Source: SZUA-378 sp036652815 (GTDB lineage: Bacteria; Bacillota; Clostridia; Lachnospirales; Lachnospiraceae). From it: 15,422 nt of DNA. The notes beneath the pieces are model-generated. The model was not told where the DNA came from. It saw nothing but the letters and a program-made list of their open reading frames with translations, and ran no database searches. The number at the start of each line of letters is the position of its first letter. Within the stretch, counting starts at the first letter, position 1. A program made the translations under genes and the position numbers. Location: NCBI GenBank assembly GCA_036652815.1, contig JAVVVE010000035.1, forward strand, positions 1 to 15,422. Reading direction: 5' to 3'. Positions 7,388 to 14,839 of this stretch are shown one piece after another.

Positions 7388-8236
7388 TTATATCGCTATT
7401 GGGATATCCGCTATCTGTGGTCCCGTCCTATAGTTCTCCACACTAACATCATCTCTGGTAAATTGATAGAAATCTTTTATCTCCGGATTTAAATGAAAGG
7501 TCGGGGCATCATAAGTCTGCCTTGCAATCAACTCTTTCACAATCGGAATATGTCTGTCGTAAATATGTGCATCGGCTATCACATGTACCAGTTCTCCTAC
7601 CTGCATATCGCATACCTGTGCGATCATATGGAGCAATACCGAATACTGTACCACATTCCAGTTATTTGCTGCCAAGACATCCTGCGAGCGTTGATTCAAG
7701 ATGGCATTTAAAGTTAATCTCTCCCCATCCGTTGCCTTTGTCACATTAAAAGTCATACTATATGCACACGGATACAGATTCATCTCATGCAGATCTTGAT
7801 GAACATAGATATTCGTCATGATCCTTCTACTATAGGGATTATGTTTCAAGTCATAGATGACTCTGTCAACCTGATCCATGGCCCCCTCTTTGTATTGATG
7901 TTTCACACCTAACTGATATCCATATGCCTTACCGATAGAACCCGTTTCATCCGCCCAGCTATCCCAGATGTGGCTATGAAGATCATGAATATTATTTGAT
8001 TTTTGCTGCCAAATCCACAGCATCTCATCGGTGGCACTCTTTAAAGCTGTTTTGCGTAAGGTAATCAGCGGAAACTCTCGTGATAAATCATATCTGTTTA
8101 CCACTCCAAATCTCTTAATCGTATAAGCCGAGGTACCATCTTGCCACTTAGGGCGTACTTTCTCCCCTTCTGTACTGGTTCCATGTTCTATAATATCCTG
8201 ACACATATTAATAAAAGTCGTATCCGCTATACTCAT
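7388..8236 (-). CDS. thyA: Thymidylate synthase (ThyA)
   Basis: This enzyme methylates dUMP to dTMP with 5,10-methylenetetrahydrofolate, releasing dihydrofolate for FolA. The 282 residues show the nucleophile C157 in LYPCAYSM, the phosphate-binding RR at 137-138, QRSQD at 182-186, N194 and DAHIYDRH at 222-229. The wording (LLWIWQQKSN, HIWDSWADE, NPEIKDFYQFT) resembles the phage phi3T/Bacillus subtilis ThyA branch more than the E. coli form, whose active site reads PPCH. The Shine-Dalgarno GGGAG is about 12 nt from the ATG, a long spacing. The gene sits between the beta-CASP nuclease gene and folA with 18-nt gaps on both sides, so the three are almost certainly co-transcribed. Confidence 0.96.
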   Translation of the reverse strand: MSIADTTFINMCQDIIEHGTSTEGEKVRPKWQDGTSAYTIKRFGVVNRYDLSREFPLITLRKTALKSATDEMLWIWQQKSNNIHDLHSHIWDSWADETGSIGKAYGYQLGVKHQYKEGAMDQVDRVIYDLKHNPYSRRIMTNIYVHQDLHEMNLYPCAYSMTFNVTKATDGERLTLNAILNQRSQDVLAANNWNVVQYSVLLHMIAQVCDMQVGELVHVIADAHIYDRHIPIVKELIARQTYDAPTFHLNPEIKDFYQFTRDDVSVENYRTGPQIADIPIAI

Positions 8237-8254
8237 TTGTATTATATTCTCCCA

Positions 8255-9850
8255 CTATCTATCCCACTTATCACATAAGGAATTAATCTGGTCTGCAAAC
8301 TTGCCTGCATCTTTATTCGCAAGACCTGCATTCTTACGAATCACAGCCACCAGTCTCTGTCCTGCTGCCACCAGTCTCGCATAAACATCTGCCACGATTC
8401 TGCTCTTCTTAATCGGAATCGGTATCGCTTCATACTCGCAAGTATCTGTTAGGAGATCAAACCTGGTGCCACTATAAGGTGCATAGGCTTTAAATCCATA
8501 TTCTTCTCTCAGACAGGTTGCAAAAGATGTGGCCACGCTATCCTCGCCGTGCACTACAAATACTTGTTCCGGCTTTTGTTTAAATCCCTGTATCCAATCT
8601 AACAATCCTAATTTATCAGCATGCCCGCTTAAACCTGTCAAAGTCAGAATCTTGGCTCTTACCTGAATCGGTTCTCCAAATAGCTTTACCTCTTCTGCTC
8701 CTTCTACTATGATCCTGCCCAAAGTGCCCACCGCCTGATATCCTACAAATAAGATGGAACATTCCGGTCTCCAGAGATTATGTTTTAAATGATGGCGGAT
8801 TCTTCCTGCCTCACACATCCCTGATGCAGAAATAATTACTTTTGGAACATCCTCAAAGTTAATCGCTTTCGATTCTTCACTCGTAATAGACAGACGTAAT
8901 CCCGGAAAACTAATAGGATTCATGCCTTGTTTTACCAATGCCAGCGCTTCCTCATCAAAGCAGTTATATTCATTCTTTTGGAAAATACTCGTTGCCTCTA
9001 CTGCCAACGGGCTGTCTACGTAAACCGGAAACTGATCATATCCATGCACTAATTTTTTCATCTTAATGGTACGTAAAAAATAGAGAATCTCCTGCGTGCG
9101 TCCTACTGCAAAAGAAGGGATGACAACATTACCCCCTTTATCAAAAGTTTCTTGAATAATCTTCGCCAGCTCTGCTACATAATCAGGACGTGTCGCTGTG
9201 TGAATCCGATCTCCATAGGTGGATTCCATAACCACATAATCTGCTTCTTCTGTCTTGGCCGGATCTTTGATTAACGGCTGATGCAGATTACCGATATCAC
9301 CGGAAAATACAATCTTCTTCTGATTGCCATCTTCCTTCATCCAAATCTCTATACTGGCAGAGCCCAACAGATGTCCAATGTCCGTAAAACGGATCTGAAT
9401 CCCTTCACATAGATCTATGATTTGATTATAATGACAGGGAACGATTCTCTTAATGGTACTGTCTGCATCTTCCATCTTGTACAGCGGTTCTATTTCTTCT
9501 GCTCCCGGTGATCTGCGTGACTTACGATTCTTCCACTCTGCCTCCTGCATCTGAATATGTGCACAATCACGTAACATGATACTACATAAATCTGCTGTAG
9601 CATCTGTCGTCAGTATCTGTCCTCGAAATCCTTTCACATAGAGTAACGGCAGCATCCCTGAATGATCTACATGTGCATGCGTCAGCAGTACATAATCTAT
9701 CATGGATTCTTCAACCGGCAGTTCTGCATTCTCAAAGACATTAGCACCCTGTTCCATACCGTAATCCACCAAAATATGTTTTCCACATACTTCTAAGTAA
9801 TGACAGCTTCCTGTAACTTCATGATCTGCTCCAATAAAGGTAAGTTTCAT
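8255..9850 (-). CDS. Beta-CASP metallo-beta-lactamase-fold nuclease (COG1236, CPSF/Ysh1-like)
   Basis: This is a 531-residue zinc-dependent hydrolase of the mRNA 3'-processing/exonuclease type, probably acting on RNA. The lactamase core shows HAHVDH at 58-63, GHLLGS with H160 and the GD pair at D185. Beta-CASP landmarks follow: ESTYGDR with E209, PSFAVGRTQE near 245-254, SASGMCEAGR at 341-350, SGHAD with H410 and VHGE with H434. Residues after about 475 form a charged tail without a recognised domain. The ATG is preceded by a modest GGTGA site, and a strong promoter lies about 70 nt upstream. It is the first gene of the operon with thyA and folA. The family is secure; the RNA target and any link to thymidylate synthesis are not shown by the sequence. 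Confidence 0.88.
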   Translation of the reverse strand: MKLTFIGADHEVTGSCHYLEVCGKHILVDYGMEQGANVFENAELPVEESMIDYVLLTHAHVDHSGMLPLLYVKGFRGQILTTDATADLCSIMLRDCAHIQMQEAEWKNRKSRRSPGAEEIEPLYKMEDADSTIKRIVPCHYNQIIDLCEGIQIRFTDIGHLLGSASIEIWMKEDGNQKKIVFSGDIGNLHQPLIKDPAKTEEADYVVMESTYGDRIHTATRPDYVAELAKIIQETFDKGGNVVIPSFAVGRTQEILYFLRTIKMKKLVHGYDQFPVYVDSPLAVEATSIFQKNEYNCFDEEALALVKQGMNPISFPGLRLSITSEESKAINFEDVPKVIISASGMCEAGRIRHHLKHNLWRPECSILFVGYQAVGTLGRIIVEGAEEVKLFGEPIQVRAKILTLTGLSGHADKLGLLDWIQGFKQKPEQVFVVHGEDSVATSFATCLREEYGFKAYAPYSGTRFDLLTDTCEYEAIPIPIKKSRIVADVYARLVAAGQRLVAVIRKNAGLANKDAGKFADQINSLCDKWDR

Positions 9851-9918
9851 ATTGTCACCATTCCTATCCGTCCGCTTCTGCAGAGCTACTTATTTGCATT
9901 ACCTTTCTCATATCTTAG

Positions 9919-9947
9919 ATTATATCACTTAATATTGGCACAGGCAA
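9919..9947 (-). promoter_or_regulatory. Sigma-A promoter of the nuclease-thyA-folA operon
   Basis: In minus-strand sense TTGCCT (9947-9942) is followed by a 17-nt spacer and a perfect TATAAT (9924-9919). It lies between the SDR stop (9971) and the nuclease start (9850). No strong hairpin terminator separates it from the upstream operon; only a weak 5-bp stem with a G-U pair is visible near 9957-9982. Confidence 0.85.
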
Positions 9948-9970
9948 TTTGTTCTTCTACAAAAAGCTTT

Positions 9971-10660
9971 CTATAAAAGGCCTTCTATATAGGACCACCC
10001 ATTTGCGTTCTTGCATAGCTTCATACGCAAAATACTGCCATCCGCTTCTAAGTTCTCACCATTGATAAAATCAGCTCTTTCATCTCCCAAGAAAAAAATA
10101 GTCTGCGATACATCCAAAGCTGTTACATATTTTGTTTGAATCCCTATTTTATCCGGAGAAGGATTCACACTATTGACTCTAACAGTACCGGCATATTGTT
10201 TTGCCAAAATCTGTGTCATTACTCTGACATCGGCATCCTCTGCTCTGATGATACTCACTGCAGAAGCAGCCGGTCCCCAGTACCCTTCAAATGCATGTAG
10301 TAATTCATGTAGTGCTGTACTTCCAACCGCTTCTCTAAATACCTCATCCTTGTTATTCTTCTGCGATTTAAAGCTGTTTTGATTCACACAAGTATTATGA
10401 ATCAAATAATCCACTTTACCATATTGCCCTATAATACCCCCGGTAAAGATCTCTATATCCTGATCTGAACAGATATCTCCATGGAAAAAAAAGGCATCTA
10501 CTCCATAATCTGTCCACAGAAAATTGCGGAATCGTTTTCCCGATACCTCATCCGTATCTATATAGGCTATCGTACAGCCTTCTCTGGCATATTCTTCTAT
10601 GATTTTTCTTCCAATCCCCTTTGCTCCATTTGTAACCACACATACCTTTCCTGCTAACAT
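9971..10660 (-). CDS. Short-chain dehydrogenase/reductase-like protein with degenerate active site
   Basis: The 229 residues have the SDR Rossmann fold: TNGAKGIG at 10-17 (usual form TGxxxGIG, first glycine changed to asparagine), an acidic residue after the second strand (YIDTD, near 33-37), HGDI at 60-63, VRVNSVNPSP at 160-169 in the usual place, and FINGENLEADG near the C-terminus, matching the common F-x-T/N-G-x-x-L-x-x-DG ending. The NNAG motif reads HNTC (88-91). The YxxxK pair is missing: by alignment to the following T149 the positions hold I138 and D142. The frame is open throughout, so this is not a simple frameshift. It is probably a cofactor-binding protein without classic SDR catalysis. 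It is the last of four genes in the operon from 14436; GGAG lies about 8 nt before the ATG and 26 nt separate it from the ABC gene. Confidence 0.8.
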   Translation of the reverse strand: MLAGKVCVVTNGAKGIGRKIIEEYAREGCTIAYIDTDEVSGKRFRNFLWTDYGVDAFFFHGDICSDQDIEIFTGGIIGQYGKVDYLIHNTCVNQNSFKSQKNNKDEVFREAVGSTALHELLHAFEGYWGPAASAVSIIRAEDADVRVMTQILAKQYAGTVRVNSVNPSPDKIGIQTKYVTALDVSQTIFFLGDERADFINGENLEADGSILRMKLCKNANGWSYIEGLL

Positions 10661-10686
10661 ATCAGTATCTCCAATCTTTTCTTATC

Positions 10687-12447
10687 CTATTTCAAAGCAT
10701 TGGCCGTAGTATAAAATCTATAGTAGATGCCTTGATGCTCCATCAACTGCTCATGATTGCCTTGTTCTGCAATGCCTTCCTCCGTCAGTACCAAAATACG
10801 GTCTGAATGCTTGATACTGGATAGTCTATGTGCTATCGTCAAGGTAGAACGTCCTGTCGATAAGACTTCCAGGGATTTGGCAACTTCAAATTCACTCTCA
10901 TTATCTAAGGCAGAGGTGGCTTCATCCAATATAATAATCGGTGGATTCTTAAGAAAAACTCTGGCAATGCTGATTCGTTGTTTCTGTCCACCCGATAACT
11001 TCACACCGCGTTCTCCAATATAAGTATTATATCCATCTTTCAATTCCATAATAAAATCATGTGCACCCGATTTCTTCGCTGCTTCCATCACCTCTTCAAA
11101 CGTTGCAGACAATCTACCATATAAAATATTATCATAGACCGTTCCCGAAAACAAGTAAACATCCTGCTGCACGATTCCTATATTACCACGAAGACTTTGC
11201 AAAGTAAAATCTTTGATATCTTTATCATCGATCGTAATACGTCCTGCCGTAACATCATAGAATCGAGGTATTAAATTACAAAGAGTCGTTTTTCCTCCTC
11301 CCGATGGTCCAACGATCGCTACCTTCTCACCTGCCCGAATATGGAGATTCAGATGGCTGAATACTTTATTATGATCATCCGGATATTCAAAACTAACATC
11401 TTCAAATGCAATATTGCCTATTGGATTCACTAAATCAACCGTCCCCGGCTCATCGAAAATCTCAATGTCCGAATCTAAGATCTGAAGAAAACGTTCAATC
11501 CCTGTCATACCCCGTTGAAACTGCTCTGCAAATTCTATGATACGTCGAATCGTTGCAATCAAGGTGGTAACATATAACATATAGGCTATTAAATCGCCCG
11601 GCTGCACCAGTCCCTTTACCATAAAGATACCGCCTGCCACTACAACCGCCAGATACATAACACCATCAAACATCCGTGTGGTTGTCTGAAACGCCGCCAT
11701 ATAGCGATAGGTTTCTTTTTTGATTTCCAGAAACTTCTGATTATCCACTTCAAATTTTGCATTTTCGACTTCTTCGTTGGTAAAAGCTTTCACTACCTTC
11801 TGTCCTAATAGGCTATCCTCAATCCTCGCATTTAATTCTCCTATTTGATATCTTTGTTTCCCAAAAGCTTTACGCATCTTACGATTCAAGCCTGTACAGG
11901 TCACGATCATAATCGGCACAAAGATAAAGATAATAATCGTCAGCCATAGATTAATATTAGCCAAAATAAGGAATGATATCCCGGCCTTAATAGCGGCAAT
12001 AAAAAATTCTTCCGGACAATGATGTGCAAATTCTGTCACATCAAACAAGTCATTGGTAATACGCCCCATAATCTGACCAACCTTCGTATTATTATAATAC
12101 GTGTTGGATAACTGCTGCAAATGTGCATAAGCATCGCTTCTCATCTGTGTTTCTATCTTTGCTCCCATAATATGACCTACATCAGCCATATAAAAATTAG
12201 CAATACTATCCACAATACGCAGTGCAAGATAAACAAATCCCAAAGTCAGAATCGTACGAATCGTCAAGGTTGCAAGGCGATAAGTGCCCTCATTGGTAAT
12301 ATAGCGCATCATAAGCGGCAGTACCAGCTCACAAACAGTGGTCAGTGCTGCACAAAACAGATCAAGGAATAAGGTCTTTGTATGTTTTTTGTAATACGGG
12401 ATGAATCTTTGTATCAGTTCTTTGGTTGGGTAACTCTTTGATTCCAT
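10687..12447 (-). CDS. ABC transporter, fused permease and ATPase (exporter type)
   Basis: This is a half-transporter of 586 residues, expected to dimerise in the membrane and export a lipid, peptide or drug-like substrate. The N-terminal part (about 25-310) has six hydrophobic segments, near 25-48, 64-86, 145-164, 168-186, 261-279 and 283-300. The ATPase domain carries Walker A GPSGGGKTT (380-388), a Q-loop at Q427-Q428 (VQQD), signature LSGGQKQR (484-491), Walker B IIILDEATSALD (504-515) and switch histidine H540. All catalytic residues are intact. Half-transporters of this type often come as adjacent pairs; there is no second one here, so a homodimer is likely. It begins 19 nt after the DNA glycosylase-like gene. 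A GAGG site is about 12 nt before the ATG. The substrate cannot be read from the sequence. Confidence 0.93.
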   Translation of the reverse strand: MESKSYPTKELIQRFIPYYKKHTKTLFLDLFCAALTTVCELVLPLMMRYITNEGTYRLATLTIRTILTLGFVYLALRIVDSIANFYMADVGHIMGAKIETQMRSDAYAHLQQLSNTYYNNTKVGQIMGRITNDLFDVTEFAHHCPEEFFIAAIKAGISFLILANINLWLTIIIFIFVPIMIVTCTGLNRKMRKAFGKQRYQIGELNARIEDSLLGQKVVKAFTNEEVENAKFEVDNQKFLEIKKETYRYMAAFQTTTRMFDGVMYLAVVVAGGIFMVKGLVQPGDLIAYMLYVTTLIATIRRIIEFAEQFQRGMTGIERFLQILDSDIEIFDEPGTVDLVNPIGNIAFEDVSFEYPDDHNKVFSHLNLHIRAGEKVAIVGPSGGGKTTLCNLIPRFYDVTAGRITIDDKDIKDFTLQSLRGNIGIVQQDVYLFSGTVYDNILYGRLSATFEEVMEAAKKSGAHDFIMELKDGYNTYIGERGVKLSGGQKQRISIARVFLKNPPIIILDEATSALDNESEFEVAKSLEVLSTGRSTLTIAHRLSSIKHSDRILVLTEEGIAEQGNHEQLMEHQGIYYRFYTTANALK

Positions 12448-12466
12448 ATAATAATCTATCCTCTTA

Positions 12467-12973
12467 TCATTCTGTTAAATCCCTAATGACCTTCCAGGCA
12501 TCTAACAATCTATCTACGGAGTAAGCCGCATTAGCAGGGCTGGTCGAAGGCAGCGCTGTGATATCTCTCCCTGTCTCCTGTTTGGTGTATTTCTGATATA
12601 GATTGGCCGCCAATCTTCCATTGGCATAGATCCTTCGGATTCGGCTATCCTGTAGGAGCGGATTTAACAGATTTACCGTCACATTTTTTATGCTGCTATC
12701 TCCCGAACCGATAATATCGCATTCTTGAATCACATCCCATACTGCCACATGGGATTGCAACAGCATGTTTTTCTTTTGTTCAATATCGGTGGGTATCTCG
12801 CATGCATAAAGATGTGCTAACACGGTCCAAAATCTGTTCTGTGGATTTCCATAATAGAACTCCTGCTGTCTGGATTGCACAGATGGAAAGCTTCCTAAGA
12901 TTAAAATATCAGAATATTTATCGTAAATTGGCGGAAATGATAGTGTGAGATGTTGATATTCGCCCATCGCCAT
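12467..12973 (-). CDS. DNA-deoxyinosine (hypoxanthine)/uracil-DNA glycosylase-like protein
   Basis: The 168 residues match the hypoxanthine-DNA glycosylase group of the uracil-DNA glycosylase superfamily (family 6). They show the first motif ILGSFPSVQSRQQEFYY with NPQNRFW (24-49) and the second motif LPSTSPANA (141-149). The predicted role is to remove deaminated bases, chiefly hypoxanthine, in base-excision repair. In the studied archaeal member an asparagine in the first motif was reported as catalytic; the matching residue here would be N43 or N46. The ATG at 12973 overlaps the upstream stop as TAATG. A second in-frame ATG at 12967 lies 8 nt after AAGGA and may be the real start (166 residues). 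It is the second gene of the four-gene operon. Confidence 0.85.
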   Translation of the reverse strand: MAMGEYQHLTLSFPPIYDKYSDILILGSFPSVQSRQQEFYYGNPQNRFWTVLAHLYACEIPTDIEQKKNMLLQSHVAVWDVIQECDIIGSGDSSIKNVTVNLLNPLLQDSRIRRIYANGRLAANLYQKYTKQETGRDITALPSTSPANAAYSVDRLLDAWKVIRDLTE

Positions 12974-14436
12974 TATCCTTCTCTTTGAAAAACTATGTTA
13001 CCGGCTTTTCTGGTTTCCATAATCGTAATGTTAGCGATCTTGTCTTTTGGTACCGTCAGTGGATTGTCACTTAAAATCACAAAATCCGCTTGTTTTCCTT
13101 CTTTGATACTGCCTTTACAGGTCTCTTCTGAATACTGATATGCTGCATTGATAGTTACCGCTTTTAGTGCATCATAAACATCAATACATTCCTGCTCTCC
13201 CAGTACACAGCCCTGTTTGGTTGTTCTATTCACTGCACATTGAATCGTTTCGAGCATATTGGGTTCTATCACCGGTGCATCCTGATGAAAGGTAAACGGA
13301 ATCTCCTGATTCAGTGCTTCTTTCGCCGGACTAATGGACTGCGAATGGATAATGACCGGTTTTAATTGTATTACATTTTTATTTTTTTCAGCCTCTTTTG
13401 ACACTGCGTCGATATACTGCTGTATGGCTGCATCCCCATTGGCATGTGCAAGAATCTGTTGTCCTTCTGATGTTGCTGTATCGATTGCCGCTAAAACTTC
13501 TTCATCGCTCATAGTGCCATAGCCACAGTAAGTATCACTGCCTAAATAAGGAGCCTGCATCCACGCTGTTTTAACTTGTGGTGAGCCATCCAAAATAATC
13601 TTATATCCTCCTATTTTAAAATGTCTGTCATAGGCATGCTTCGCCTTTGGAAACGCATTGGCAATCGCTTTCATCGAAGTCATATCCGGATAGCCAATCA
13701 CATCTATCGTCAGCAATCCACTCTCTAAGAGGCATTGATATAACGGCAGCATCTGCGTTACCATCATACCCTCCTGTGCGGTCGTAATACCATAAGCGAA
13801 ATAATTATTCTGTGCTTTTCGATAAGCTGCAAGCATCGTATCCAGATCCGCCATGGGAACTTTCTTAACGTACTGGATATAGGCTGTTTCTTCCATATAA
13901 CCGGTGAGTTTTCCATCGACACATTCGATTACACCACCCGCAGGAACCGGAGTCTGTGGTGTCAGTGCGAGACAAGTCAATGCCATCGTATTAAACACTC
14001 CGCAGTGCCCCGACTGATGCTGTAATACAAGGGGATGATCCGGTGCGATCTCATCTAATACTTCTCTGCTTGGATGAGATTGCTCTGTAAGCATATTATG
14101 GTCATATCCTTTTGCAACAATCCATTGTCCCGCACCAATCTTATTATTTTCCATAAAAGCATGGATACGCTCTGTAATTTCCCGAACATCCACCGCTTCT
14201 TCGAGTGATACCTGTAACTGTGCATTTGCATAGGATGAAAAATGTCCATGTGCATCCAAAAAAGCCGGAATCATCGTTTTATCTTTAAGGTCAATCAGTT
14301 CCGCATCAGGTGCCATTGCGCGCACTTCTTCAAAAGTACCTGTTTTTTCTATCGTATCTTCATGAATCAGAACTGCTTCTGTCTCTCTGTTCGCTTCCAT
14401 TGTAAGAATCGTTCCGTGATAAAATATTTGTTTCAT
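12973..14436 (-). CDS. Amidohydrolase, YtcJ-like (COG1574), apparently missing an internal segment
   Basis: The protein belongs to the metal-dependent amidohydrolase superfamily, in the YtcJ/N-substituted formamide deformylase group; the substrate is unknown. Visible features in order: an N-terminal beta-sandwich strand with IPAFLDAHGHF carrying the metal-binding HGH at 63-65, GYDHN at 110-114, K279 in GGYKIILDGSPQ, H331 in LAHANGD, H364 in VIIHSQ, D386 in FHQDAPV, and the C-terminal GSIKEGKQADFVIL at 442-455. It has 487 residues against about 530-550 usual. Between H364 and D386 only 21 residues remain, where relatives I recall have about 60-65, including an aromatic strand with a WGD motif. 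This suggests an in-frame loss around residue 366. AAGGAG lies about 10 nt before the ATG. It is the first gene of the operon. Confidence 0.87.
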   Translation of the reverse strand: MKQIFYHGTILTMEANRETEAVLIHEDTIEKTGTFEEVRAMAPDAELIDLKDKTMIPAFLDAHGHFSSYANAQLQVSLEEAVDVREITERIHAFMENNKIGAGQWIVAKGYDHNMLTEQSHPSREVLDEIAPDHPLVLQHQSGHCGVFNTMALTCLALTPQTPVPAGGVIECVDGKLTGYMEETAYIQYVKKVPMADLDTMLAAYRKAQNNYFAYGITTAQEGMMVTQMLPLYQCLLESGLLTIDVIGYPDMTSMKAIANAFPKAKHAYDRHFKIGGYKIILDGSPQVKTAWMQAPYLGSDTYCGYGTMSDEEVLAAIDTATSEGQQILAHANGDAAIQQYIDAVSKEAEKNKNVIQLKPVIIHSQSISPAKEALNQEIPFTFHQDAPVIEPNMLETIQCAVNRTTKQGCVLGEQECIDVYDALKAVTINAAYQYSEETCKGSIKEGKQADFVILSDNPLTVPKDKIANITIMETRKAGNIVFQREG

Positions 14437-14485
14437 AGGATTTCTTCTCCTTTTTTAAGATGGTCATAGTTTATCACCCTCTATC

Positions 14486-14514
14486 ACTATATCGGGTTAG
14501 AGATATGCTGTCAA
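14486..14514 (-). promoter_or_regulatory. Sigma-A promoter of the amidohydrolase operon
   Basis: In minus-strand sense a perfect TTGACA (14514-14509) is followed by a 17-nt spacer and TATAGT (14491-14486). It should drive the amidohydrolase, glycosylase-like, ABC and SDR-like genes, none of which shows a separate promoter in the short gaps between them. Confidence 0.88.
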
Positions 14515-14556
14515 TATGACTTTATAGAAAGAACAGTAAGAACCGTAACAAGAAAG

Positions 14557-14604
14557 AAAAAGTCAGTGTAAAATGCTTGCAATCCGCATTAACACTGACT
14601 TTTT
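14557..14604 (-). terminator. Strong hairpin terminator after tRNA-Gly
   Basis: The arms at 14557-14569 and 14592-14604 pair perfectly over 13 bp, extended by an inner 5-bp AATGC/GCATT stem (14572-14576 with 14586-14590). T runs occur at the 3' side on both strands, so it could act in either direction. Its position just after the tRNA makes tRNA termination its main role. Confidence 0.9.
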
Positions 14605-14609
14605 ATAAA

Positions 14610-14682
14610 AGCGATAGACGAGACTCGAACTCGCGACCTCCACCTTGGCAAGGTGGCGTACTACCAGCTGTACTACTATCGC
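14610..14682 (-). tRNA. tRNA-Gly, anticodon GCC
   Basis: The 73-nt gene folds as a cloverleaf: acceptor GCGATAG with CTATCGC, D-arm GTAC/GTAC around AGCTGGTA, anticodon stem CCACC/GGTGG with loop TTGCCAA (GCC at positions 34-36), and T-arm GCGAG/CTCGT with loop TTCGAGT. The discriminator base is T. No CCA is encoded, so it must be added by nucleotidyltransferase. It has its own promoter and terminator and appears to be a single-gene unit. Confidence 0.96.
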
Positions 14683-14717
14683 ATACTCGGCAGATATAAC
14701 TGCCACGTACCTAAAGA

Positions 14718-14746
14718 AGTATACTATAGTACTTTTTTCTTGTCAA
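14718..14746 (-). promoter_or_regulatory. Promoter of tRNA-Gly
   Basis: In minus-strand sense a perfect TTGACA (14746-14741) is followed by a 17-nt spacer and TATACT (14723-14718), with an AT-rich stretch upstream. The leader of about 29 nt contains a small GGCAG/CTGCC hairpin (14689-14704) just before the mature 5' end. Confidence 0.88.
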
Positions 14747-14781
14747 TCTGTTTTCTCAAAAAATTCTACAAGCATTGGCTG

Positions 14782-14802
14782 GACGATATTGTGGATATCG
14801 TC
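14782..14802. repeat. Short perfect inverted repeat between arsC and tRNA-Gly
   Basis: GACGATAT (14782-14789) and ATATCGTC (14795-14802) flank a 5-nt loop. It lies just beyond the arsC terminator and has no T run, so it is not a terminator by itself. It could be a protein-binding site or a remnant at an insertion edge; nothing decides between these. Confidence 0.6.
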
Positions 14803-14808
14803 TCAACA

Positions 14809-14837
14809 AAAGAGGCTGATAAATTGCCAGCCTCTTT
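14809..14837 (-). terminator. Terminator of the arsenic operon
   Basis: AAAGAGGCTG (14809-14818) and CAGCCTCTTT (14828-14837) form a perfect 10-bp stem with a 9-nt loop. In minus-strand sense it starts 2 nt after the arsC stop and ends in a short T-rich tail (TTTTGTTG), so it is a likely but not ideal terminator. Confidence 0.8.
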
Positions 14838-14839
14838 CC

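Noticed and set aside
9957..9982. Terminator after the SDR-like gene
   Set aside because: Only a 5-bp stem including a G-U pair and a 12-nt loop can be drawn before a T run; this is too weak to call.
9971..10660. SDR-like gene as a frameshifted pseudogene
   Set aside because: The frame is open over the full length, with N- and C-terminal family motifs in register. The missing residues are substitutions, not a shift.
14360..14467. 35-codon upstream open frame overlapping the amidohydrolase start, with a GAGGG site
   Set aside because: The predicted transcription start near 14479 falls inside that GAGGG, so the site would be cut off in the mRNA. The encoded peptide resembles nothing known, and the amidohydrolase has its own AAGGAG.
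14610..14682. tRNA-Gly as the attachment site of the arsenic block
   Set aside because: Integrases usually use the 3' end of a tRNA gene. Here the 3' end faces 14610, away from arsC, and no duplicated tRNA fragment or integrase is visible in the window.
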